Shown in pieces: positions 7,901 to 14,053 of a stretch of DNA of 22,482 nucleotides (positions are counted from its first letter, which is position 1; each line of letters starts with the position of its first letter). Below the pieces are notes generated by a model that searched no databases, was not told the origin of the DNA, and worked only from the letters and a program-made list of their open reading frames with translations. Source of the DNA: CAYVWB01 sp964455395 (GTDB lineage: Bacteria > Desulfobacterota > Desulfovibrionia > Desulfovibrionales > Desulfovibrionaceae). The position numbers were made by a program, and so were the translations under genes. The stretch lies in contig CAYVWB010000069.1 in NCBI GenBank assembly GCA_964455395.1, positions 1 through 22,482 of the forward strand. The letters are read 5' to 3'.

Positions 7901-9175
7901 CACGCGACGTCTGCGCCGGAGGCCTTGGCCACGGACCGTGCGCGTTTCATGGACAGCCACGGCGAGGCCCTGGAGACGCCTGCAGCGCCGGGAGTCGCGC
8001 ATCTGCTGCGGCTCTATGACCCCACGCCGCGCCGCGCGCTGTGCATCGACAACCAAGTGGTCACGCCGGATCGGGATTCGGGCTCCATCACCACCCTGCA
8101 GCAGCTGCGGGCCATGCAGGGGCTGGGGTACGGCATCGAATTCGTCCCGCACAACCACAACTACCTACCCGGGTACACGGAAGCGTTGATGCGCATGGGC
8201 ATACCCGTCCATTTCCATGATTTCTTCACGGATACGGAAACGCTGCTGCGCGAGCGCCTGCACTTCTACGACCTCTTCTGTCTCTTCCGGTGGGAGGTTG
8301 CGGAGGCGCACCTCCCCGCCATCCGGGCGCTCTCGGACAAGCCTGTGGTGCTGAACACCACGGACCTGCACTTCTTGCGCGAAGAGCGCGAACTGGCCGC
8401 GCAGGCCACCCCCGACGCCGAAGCCGCCGCCGCGGTGGAACGCCGCCGCATCCGCGAGATCGCCGCCATCCAGGGGTGCGACGCCGCCATCGTGGTCAGT
8501 GAATACGAAAAGCGCGTCCTGGAGGAAATCCTCCACCAGACGCCGGTGGTCTTCCTGCCGTATCTGCTGGAGCCGAACCCCCTGCCCGCGCCCTTCGCCG
8601 AACGACGGGACGTCATGTTCCTCGGCGGGTTCGCCCACGCGCCCAACACCGACGCCGCGCGCCATTTCGCCGAGACCATCATGCCCCTGCTCGTCCACGA
8701 GGAACCGGACCTGGCCTTCCACATCGTTGGCGCAGACCCGCCGCCGGCGATCCAGGCCTTGGCGAGCGAACGCGTCCATGTCTGGGGGTACGTGCCCGAC
8801 TTGACGGACATTCTCAACCGCTGCCGGTGCATGGTCGCCCCATTGCGTTACGGCGCGGGCATCAAGGGCAAGGTGGTCATGGCCATGAGCCGCGGCCTGC
8901 CCGTGGTGGGCACGCCCATCGCCGCGGAAGGCATGGCGGCCACGGACGGCGAGCACCTCCTGGTGGCCGAGGAGCCGGACGCCTTCGCCAAAGCGGTGCT
9001 GCGGCTCTACCGGGACGAAGCCCTGTGGGGACGAGTGCGCGAGAACGCCTTGGAGTTCGTGGAGACCCGCTACGGCTGGCCCGCCGGTCGCGATATTCTG
9101 CTGGGCATGCTCGCCCGCCTTGGCGTGGCCATCCCCAAGGACGAGACGGCCGACCACGTCGACCTCTCCATTTGA
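4970..9175 (+). CDS. Sulfotransferase - repeat - degenerate GT2 - GT4 fusion protein
   Basis: A 1401-residue fusion. Residues 1-270 are a PAPS-dependent sulfotransferase: GMHRSGTS (14-21) is the 5'-phosphosulfate loop, KDPRL lies near 109, and RSPIDVAWSLKSR near 139 is the 3'-phosphate region. Residues about 440-710 hold about seven repeats of 37-42 residues. Four open with HPLFD or HPFFD plus Y/F-Y (near 481, 519, 561, 599, 636); the first and last are diverged. They usually sit between glycosyltransferase domains. Residues about 740-960 align with a GT2 domain, including PGWLDELVATF and DLAFTLR, but the usual NNDTE acidic motif reads VEGEA. Residues about 1020-1401 are a GT4 domain with GAGIKGKVVMAMSRGLPVVGTP near 1293. 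The ATG at 4970 has AAGGA ten bases upstream and begins just before the sulfotransferase loop; upstream in-frame codons have no domain content. It likely builds and sulfates a surface glycan in the cytoplasm. Acceptor and sugar are unknown. Confidence 0.85.
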   Translation: MSAPPRRRAILVAGMHRSGTSAFTRTLSLLGAALPSRLMEAQADNVKGFWESEAIAALDEEALGSLGQSWSDFTPIPEAWFGSRAAALFADRLLELLERDFADADLFVVKDPRLARLVPLWREALARFDAEPCFVLPIRSPIDVAWSLKSRNHFALSRSHMLWLRYVLDAEAASRGSKRCVVTYEDLMRDWRAVTATIARALDIRWPRDTVETQRAIDDFLSGRLRHHQGDPVEDAADESLTPWVKETYRVHLAMARADADAKPHDPAWTARLDAVHMEFDTAARALLPAAPEVTAFDLQRLNDALARMEANQARFMAHIRELVDHRLLSRAEFLERTNTGEKALSDSFHAALHHAATTTNWTLENMRLSLVEGNSRKLDMLTRSMGGPLGLGRAARLVKWGAKYVATRNPLRVAGSVARLRLVKDVTAFHRAVRIAASPLFDENHYRSQLQAATGRTGPRKRLALAEHYVRHGAALGLDPHPLFDTAYYLMRYPDVAARGENPLAHYLAPGAAETLSPHPLFDSRFYVQNNPDMWGAGVTPLEHYLTNWNTGGRYGARDPHPLFDTSYYRGVNPDLAASGEQPLMHYLHHGADEPWDPHPLFDRGYYLDAVPEAATSPLPPLVHYLRAMQPVNPHPFFDHGFYRANNPDLDPGQMDLFAHYVARGGAERRSASLYFCTNFYLETHPTVAESGVHPLYHYMVYGRVDNLRPTWSGFPLTPLETAERLAASRRGWPVIPARGEPADPEVAIIRLPHAAGSPGLPCSHGSPGAPGGEALLVRRNLRSLLDPAPTAAVELILLHDEHAGSLPPEASHAATAGSLAEALAMVRAPLVCMVEGEAVCFPGWLDELVATFRRERNVGLAGGAALTPQSVLIESGAVLTAEAALVPLGRGEDPNHPAHHAMRDTAACCAGPLLVETAALRDWLEAAAGDADAQAWGSGWMTGAYARADLAFTLRAQGRRTLRQPLSRAVLLPAGHATSAPEALATDRARFMDSHGEALETPAAPGVAHLLRLYDPTPRRALCIDNQVVTPDRDSGSITTLQQLRAMQGLGYGIEFVPHNHNYLPGYTEALMRMGIPVHFHDFFTDTETLLRERLHFYDLFCLFRWEVAEAHLPAIRALSDKPVVLNTTDLHFLREERELAAQATPDAEAAAAVERRRIREIAAIQGCDAAIVVSEYEKRVLEEILHQTPVVFLPYLLEPNPLPAPFAERRDVMFLGGFAHAPNTDAARHFAETIMPLLVHEEPDLAFHIVGADPPPAIQALASERVHVWGYVPDLTDILNRCRCMVAPLRYGAGIKGKVVMAMSRGLPVVGTPIAAEGMAATDGEHLLVAEEPDAFAKAVLRLYRDEALWGRVRENALEFVETRYGWPAGRDILLGMLARLGVAIPKDETADHVDLSI

Positions 9176-9229
9176 GAGCTTCCACTTGACATGACCCCGT
9201 CGACATCTCCCAAAGAGGAGGGTTCCACC

Positions 9230-10138
9230 ATGCCCACCCAAGGCCGCATCCTCACCATCATGGTCCGCCATGGCGAAGGCCTCTTCCACGAAGCCTTCCT
9301 CGCCCTGCGCCAGACGCACCACGCCAGCATCGCCAAGGTGTGGGACATCGACTACCTGGTGGTGGACAACGCCCTGGACGAAGAGGACGAAGCCCACGCC
9401 ACCCCCCTGCGGCTCAACGACGTCGAAGTGGACCGCGCCACCCTCATCGCCGGGGACAACACCCTGCGCGAATTCTCCGGCCTCCAACGAGGCCTGGACC
9501 ACGCCGGCCCGCGACTCGCCGGCTATGACCTCGTCAACCTCGTCACCGAGACCTTTCATTTCGACTACACCTACTACCTCTATCAGACCACGCCCGCCAT
9601 GCTCGCCCTCGCCGCAGAGCACGGTCTCGCCCTCGGCCACCTGGACGGCTACCCCGAACCGGTCGCCTTTCTCGGGCTGAATTCCCGCTTCTGGCTGCGC
9701 ACCTGCTACGTCTTCCTTCCCCCCCGCGCCCTGGAGAGCGTGGGCGGCGTCCTCACCACCGACGGCGCAGATTTCTTCCGTGAAAGCTACGAACCCTCAC
9801 CCTTCCGCGAGAACGCCCCCCTGGACGACGTCTACCGAGAGTACATCACCAGCTGGCTGACCGGCGACGGCGCCAAAGCCTACGACAACTGGGACTACCG
9901 CAATCAGTTCACCCTGGACCAACACTCCCTCGCCAAGTTCCAGGCCAAAGCCACGGCCATCCTCAACGAGCACGGCCTCTCCGCACGTCTGCGCGCCGCC
10001 GGCTACCCCACCGTGGATGTGGAATGGCTCGCCCACCTGCTGCTCACACGCCAGACGCCGGATTTCGCGACACCCCCCGAGGCCATGACCGCTACGGCGG
10101 CGACCCTCCGCCACGACCTGGGCGTGCCGGACCCGTAA
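9230..10138 (+). CDS. Uncharacterised protein, possibly GT-A-like, paired with the fusion gene
   Basis: A 302-residue soluble protein with no signal peptide or membrane helix. The start at 9230 is chosen for a strong GAGGAGGG seven bases upstream; an earlier ATG at 9191 has none. The N-terminal part alternates hydrophobic strands and loops (ILTIMVRHG, IDYLVVDNAL). It then shows GDNTLREFSGLQRGLD and YDLVNLVT, which resembles the N-x-G-x-D-F/I-x-x-x-x-x-G-L element of some GT-A glycosyltransferases acting on surface glycans. A conserved-looking block GLNSRFWLRTCYVFLPP follows. I do not recognise a named family with certainty. It starts 54 bases after the fusion gene with no terminator between, so the two are probably co-transcribed. 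A glycosyltransferase or glycan-processing partner is the best inference. Confidence 0.65.
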   Translation: MPTQGRILTIMVRHGEGLFHEAFLALRQTHHASIAKVWDIDYLVVDNALDEEDEAHATPLRLNDVEVDRATLIAGDNTLREFSGLQRGLDHAGPRLAGYDLVNLVTETFHFDYTYYLYQTTPAMLALAAEHGLALGHLDGYPEPVAFLGLNSRFWLRTCYVFLPPRALESVGGVLTTDGADFFRESYEPSPFRENAPLDDVYREYITSWLTGDGAKAYDNWDYRNQFTLDQHSLAKFQAKATAILNEHGLSARLRAAGYPTVDVEWLAHLLLTRQTPDFATPPEAMTATAATLRHDLGVPDP

Positions 10139-10150
10139 ACTCCCGAAACC

Positions 10151-10253
10151 GCCGACCCCGGCGCCACGGCCGGGCGACGTCGTGTTCCCCGCTGCAGGGT
10201 TTCGAGGGCGACGCCATGGCGCGCGCTTGGGGAGCCGCGGGGAGGGGAGGGCG
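10151..10253. repeat. 103-bp direct repeat, copy 1
   Basis: Identical over all 103 bases to 10340-10442. It contains a short inverted repeat CCCGGC/GCCGGG near its left end and a four-run G-quadruplex motif at 10229-10251 near its right end. It is a non-coding element between convergent genes, possibly a dispersed repeat family of this genome. Confidence 0.95.
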
Positions 10254-10339
10254 GTCACCCCGTCGGCAGGACGCTTCTCATGGCGACGGACGCCGGCCCA
10301 CGCGGAATCGTTCCATCCACCAGTTTCGCAAGGAAATGC

Positions 10340-10442
10340 GCCGACCCCGGCGCCACGGCCGGGCGACGTCGTGTTCCCCGCTGCAGGGTTTCGAGGGCGA
10401 CGCCATGGCGCGCGCTTGGGGAGCCGCGGGGAGGGGAGGGCG
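10340..10442. repeat. 103-bp direct repeat, copy 2
   Basis: Second identical copy, starting 189 bases after the first and separated from it by 86 bp of unrelated sequence. Its G-quadruplex motif is at 10418-10440. Complete identity points to a recent duplication or ongoing gene conversion. Confidence 0.95.
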
Positions 10443-10500
10443 ATGGATGGAAGCGGCGTTATGTCCGGAGGGCGGGAGAGCGGCGCGCGAGGGCGGCCCC

Positions 10501-12993
10501 TCACCCTTCGAGAGCGAGCTTCAAGCGGCCCCAGGCGGCTTGCCCCAGGGCGATGCAACCGTCGTTGGGCGGGGCGAAGCCATGGGAAAGCGGCGTGAGC
10601 CCATGGGCGGCCAGGGCGCGGGGGAGCGCTTCCCGCAGCGTCCGGTTCTGCATGACGCCGCCTGACAGCCCCACGGCGGTCACCCCGCGCTGACGCGCAT
10701 GGCCCGCCGCCCACGCAGCAAGGCCGCGCACAAGACTCGCATGGAACCGTCGCGCCAGTAGGGCCGTGGGTTCGTCGCGCATCCAGTCGGCATGAAGCGC
10801 CTCGAAGAGGGTGTGGACGTCCAGGTCGCCGGGGCGTGGCGTCAACAGATCCGTGGCGCGCGCGGCGTTCGCCTCGATGACGGGGCAGGGGTAGACGGCG
10901 GCTTCCTCCAGCGCGATGCCTGCTTGCGCTTCCTCCAGACGGATGGCGGCCTGGCCCTCGTAGCTGACCACATCGCCCAGTCCCAGCAGCGCGGCCACGG
11001 CGTCGAAGAGGCGGCCGCAACTGGACGTGACGGGGCTGTTGATGCGTTTCTCCAGCAGTTGCGCCGTCATGCGGCTCGCAGCGGCATGCGCCTCAAGCCA
11101 CGGCCACGGCCTTGTGCGGGGCGCCTGCTCCCCGAGCCGGTGGAGCACGGCTTGCGCGATGCGCCACGGCGCTTTCACTGCGGCGTCCCCCCCCGGGAGC
11201 AGAAAGGGCGTGAATCGGCCGAGGCGTTCGTGCGCCAGGGAGCGTGTGTCCACATGGAGACACTCCCCGCCCCAGAGCGTGCCGTCTTCGCCGAGGCCCA
11301 CGCCATCCAGCGCCAGGCAGAGGGCCGCGCCGTGCATGCGATGCTCGGCGAGCACGGCGTGGGCGTGCGCCACGTGATGCTGCACGCCGAACGCCGGGGC
11401 CCCGGCTTCCTCCCGGGCCCAGCGGGTGGTCATGAAGTCCGGGTGGAGGTCGTGCACGACCAACGCCGGCGAGACTTTCAGGATGTCCTCGAGATGCGCC
11501 ACCGTCTCGCGGAAGAACCCGAACGTCTCCAGATTCTCGAGATCGCCGATGTGCTGGCTGAGATAGGCCTCGTCCCCCTTGGTCAGGCAGATGGTGTTCT
11601 TGAGTTCCGGCCCCACGCCCAATGCCGGCGGCGCGTCTTGTCCGGGCAGAGGCGCCAGGGCGATGGGCGACGGCGTGAAGCCCCGGGCGCGGCGCAGAAA
11701 GACGAACGCCACAGGGCCGGCGCCGTCGTCCTGGACGGCGTCAGCAGGCATGCCGAGGGTTTGGGCTTCTTTCGGGGCGGCTGCGGCGACCACGGAATCA
11801 TCCGTCCTGATGAGGATATCCCGGTCGTGGAGGAGGAAGCAGTCGGCGATGGCCGCCAGCCGTCGCAAGGCCTCGCGGTTGCCGAGGGCGATGGGCTCCT
11901 CCGAGAGGTTGCCCGAGGTCATGACGAGGGCCGGCGAGGGCGTTCCCATATCCCGCAGACAGTGGAACAGCACGTGGTGCAGCGGGGTGTAAGGCGTCAT
12001 GAGGCCCACCCGACCGGTGTCCGGCGAGACCCCCGGCGCCAACGCCGGGCCTGCGGCAGGGGCGCGCAGTGGACACACCACGATGGGTCGCGCCCGACCG
12101 GCCATGGCCGCTGCGGCGGCGTCATCCACATGGGCCAGCACGCGGGCCGCCTTCACGTCCGCCACCATCACGGCGAGGGGCTTGTGGGGCCGCGCCTTGC
12201 GCGTGCGCAGGGCGGCCACGGCCTCGGGGTTCGTGGCGTCGCAGGCGAGGTGGAAGCCGCCGAGCCCCTTGATGGCGACCACTGCGCCGTCCACCAGCCG
12301 CTGCGCGGTTTCGCGGAGTGCGTCCAGTCCGCGCAGGGCGCTGTGCGCCCAGGCGGTGGCCTCCGTGGGGAGAGCGTCCGGAGCGCGGCCTTCCACCAGC
12401 CAGAGCCGGGGCCCGCAGAGGGGGCAGGCGTTGGGCTGGGCGTGGAAGCGGCGGTCCAGGGGGTCGGCGTATTCCGCGGCGCAGCGGTCGCACAGGGGGA
12501 AGCACGCCATGGAAGTGACAGGCCTGTCGTAGGGGATGCTGCGGGTGATGGTGTAACGCGGCCCGCAGTTCGTGCAGTTGGTGAAGGGGTAGTGGTGGCG
12601 CGGATTTTCGGGGTCGGCCATGTCTTCCAGACAGTCCGCGCAGACGGCGGTGTCCGGGCTGATGCGCACGGTATGGCCCGCGCCGGCTTCGCTCATGACA
12701 ATTTGGAAAGACTGGGCCTCCTTTGACGGAGGGGGCTCGACAGGCGCGGCCGTCTCGTCCAGAGTGGCGATGCGCGCCAGGGGCGGGGCCTCTTCGCGCA
12801 AGGCGCGGGAGAAATCCGCCACTTCGTGGGCGCGCCCTTGCGTTTCGATGAGGACGCCGGCGGGGGCGTTCTTGACGAAGCCGACGAGTCCGCGGGCCGT
12901 GGCGATGCGGTAGACGAAGGGTCGGAAGCCCACGCCTTGGACCTGGCCCGTGACGACGAAGCGCCGGCGTGTGAGGTCGTTTTGTGAATCCAT
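10501..12993 (-). CDS. hypF: HypF, carbamoyltransferase for [NiFe]-hydrogenase maturation
   Basis: The 830-residue cytoplasmic enzyme turns carbamoyl phosphate and ATP into carbamoyl-adenylate and passes the carbamoyl group to the C-terminal cysteine of HypE. HypE then makes the cyanide ligands of the hydrogenase iron. All domains are present in order: acylphosphatase (GQVQGVGFRPF at 16-26), two zinc fingers with C-x2-C-x18-C-x2-C spacing (C118, C121, C140, C143 and C168, C171, C190, C193), a YrdC-like domain (KGLGGFHLACDA; TSGNLSEEPI), and a Kae1-like domain (HHVAHAH near 535; SSCGRLFDA; LSGGVMQN; PPNDGC). The ATG at 12993 gives the family's normal N-terminus; its ribosome binding site is poor (AAGGG 14 bases away). 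A longer in-frame extension upstream has no domain content. No other hyp gene is in the window, and hypF often stands apart from hypABCDE. Confidence 0.96.
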   Translation of the reverse strand: MDSQNDLTRRRFVVTGQVQGVGFRPFVYRIATARGLVGFVKNAPAGVLIETQGRAHEVADFSRALREEAPPLARIATLDETAAPVEPPPSKEAQSFQIVMSEAGAGHTVRISPDTAVCADCLEDMADPENPRHHYPFTNCTNCGPRYTITRSIPYDRPVTSMACFPLCDRCAAEYADPLDRRFHAQPNACPLCGPRLWLVEGRAPDALPTEATAWAHSALRGLDALRETAQRLVDGAVVAIKGLGGFHLACDATNPEAVAALRTRKARPHKPLAVMVADVKAARVLAHVDDAAAAAMAGRARPIVVCPLRAPAAGPALAPGVSPDTGRVGLMTPYTPLHHVLFHCLRDMGTPSPALVMTSGNLSEEPIALGNREALRRLAAIADCFLLHDRDILIRTDDSVVAAAAPKEAQTLGMPADAVQDDGAGPVAFVFLRRARGFTPSPIALAPLPGQDAPPALGVGPELKNTICLTKGDEAYLSQHIGDLENLETFGFFRETVAHLEDILKVSPALVVHDLHPDFMTTRWAREEAGAPAFGVQHHVAHAHAVLAEHRMHGAALCLALDGVGLGEDGTLWGGECLHVDTRSLAHERLGRFTPFLLPGGDAAVKAPWRIAQAVLHRLGEQAPRTRPWPWLEAHAAASRMTAQLLEKRINSPVTSSCGRLFDAVAALLGLGDVVSYEGQAAIRLEEAQAGIALEEAAVYPCPVIEANAARATDLLTPRPGDLDVHTLFEALHADWMRDEPTALLARRFHASLVRGLAAWAAGHARQRGVTAVGLSGGVMQNRTLREALPRALAAHGLTPLSHGFAPPNDGCIALGQAAWGRLKLALEG

Positions 12994-13362
12994 GGTGGAA
13001 ACGTACACCCTTGCCCCGGCTTTGCAAAGAATGTGGATTTCTCGTGCGTCGGGTCCCCCTGGCTGGACAGCGGCCCGTCTCGATATTATTGAAAGGGGGA
13101 CGCTGCGCAAGACAACGCCGGAGCACTCGGCGGCGAGCCCGGCTTGAATGGCTGCTCGGGGAGATGGCGGCGGACCGGCCTCCAGCTTCTCGTGTCCCGA
13201 AGCGTTTTGAGGTCTTGAGCATTCGGGTACGGCGGCGCTGCGCTTCAAGGCCTGTCATGCCCCGGACGCGCCCCATTCCCGACCCGTTCTCAACCATCGT
13301 GTGGATCAGGATTTGCAATGCCGGAGCATCCATGCCCGGCGAGTTGACCCAGAGTTGTTTGC
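12994..13362. other. Divergent intergenic region between hypF and the YkgJ-like gene
   Basis: These 369 bases hold no convincing gene. A possible minus-strand promoter for hypF lies at 13083-13110. I see no good promoter for the plus-strand gene and no palindromic operator. Open frames crossing the region are extensions of neighbours or shadows. Confidence 0.6.
13083..13110 (-). promoter_or_regulatory. Possible hypF promoter
   Basis: On the minus strand TTGCGC (13110-13105) and TAATAT (13088-13083) are 16 bases apart, giving a leader of about 83 bases. The A/T-rich -10 stands out in a GC-rich surrounding, but the -35 is only half matched. Confidence 0.35.
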
Positions 13363-13959
13363 ATGTTGATCGAATTCCCAGGCGCGAGCTCCGCGTCCTC
13401 CTCCCGCCGCCGTACGGGCGACCCCGCCGTGTGCGCACAGTGCGCGCGCACCAGTCGTACGTGCTGCGCGCTGGCTCCCGGCGCCGAGGGCGACTGTTTT
13501 CCCGTCTCCAAGCTGGAGTGGGAGCGCATCCTGGACTTCGCCGGCCAGCGCGGCGCCTTCGTACAGGAACCGAACACCAAGCCCTTCGTGGACATGGTGG
13601 CGCGGCTTTTTCCCGGCGAACGCAAACGGGTGGAGACGCTTTTCCCGCTGCACGGCGTGCACCTGCGGCTGGCCACGGAGCACGGCCGCTGCCGCTTTCT
13701 CGGGTCCACCGGCTGCGATCTTCCCCGCGAAGCCCGGCCTTTCTACTGCCAACTCTATCCGCTCTGGGTGTACGGCGAGCGGGTAACGTGCTTCGAAGCG
13801 TCGGGATGCTGCGCCGTGCGCCAGAACGCCGACATCCCTGCACTGCTGGACGCCATGGCCATGACACACAGGGAAACCTTGACGCTCTTCGGCAGGTTGC
13901 GGCTGGCGTGGGGCCTGGAACCCGGCCCCGGTTTCGCGCCGGGACCGCCCCAGCCCTGA
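13363..13959 (+). CDS. YkgJ-family cysteine-cluster protein
   Basis: A 198-residue soluble protein of the YkgJ family, proposed to bind zinc or an iron-sulfur cluster; no reaction is established for the family. The pattern is complete: C24-x2-C27, C34-C35, C45, then C110, C118 and ARPFYCQLYP with C129, plus C143 and C149-C150. Length is normal. The ATG at 13363 has only a weak CAGAG upstream, so the start is less certain than the family. It lies 94 bases before the penicillin-binding protein gene in the same direction and may be co-transcribed with it, which does not by itself suggest a shared function. Confidence 0.85.
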   Translation: MLIEFPGASSASSSRRRTGDPAVCAQCARTSRTCCALAPGAEGDCFPVSKLEWERILDFAGQRGAFVQEPNTKPFVDMVARLFPGERKRVETLFPLHGVHLRLATEHGRCRFLGSTGCDLPREARPFYCQLYPLWVYGERVTCFEASGCCAVRQNADIPALLDAMAMTHRETLTLFGRLRLAWGLEPGPGFAPGPPQP

Positions 13960-14053
13960 GGCCGCCTTTCGGGGGCGCGCGCCCTCGGACCTCCTTCGCG
14001 CTGGGTTCCTCTCAGCAACAGCCATCGCATCACCACCACGAGGTCGTTTCCTC

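Larger units (their letters stand above)
10139..10500. other. Non-coding region between convergent genes, built mostly of repeats
   Basis: The 362 bases between the end of the 302-residue protein gene and the stop of hypF consist mainly of two identical 103-bp repeats and the 86 bp between them. Open frames here exist only because the DNA is GC-rich; none has a ribosome binding site plus domain signal. No classical intrinsic terminator with a T run is visible for either gene. Confidence 0.7.

Noticed and set aside
8165..9640. 491-codon minus-strand open frame under the GT4 domain
   Set aside because: It is antisense to the end of the fusion gene and the start of the next gene, both with clear coding signals.
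10024..10693. Several overlapping plus-strand open frames in the repeat region
   Set aside because: They exist in more than one frame over the same repeats, lack family signals, and end inside hypF on the opposite strand.
12122..13867. 581-codon minus-strand open frame across the hypF promoter
   Set aside because: It overlaps hypF in another frame and the YkgJ-like gene on the other strand; it is rich in Arg and Pro and has no recognisable domain.
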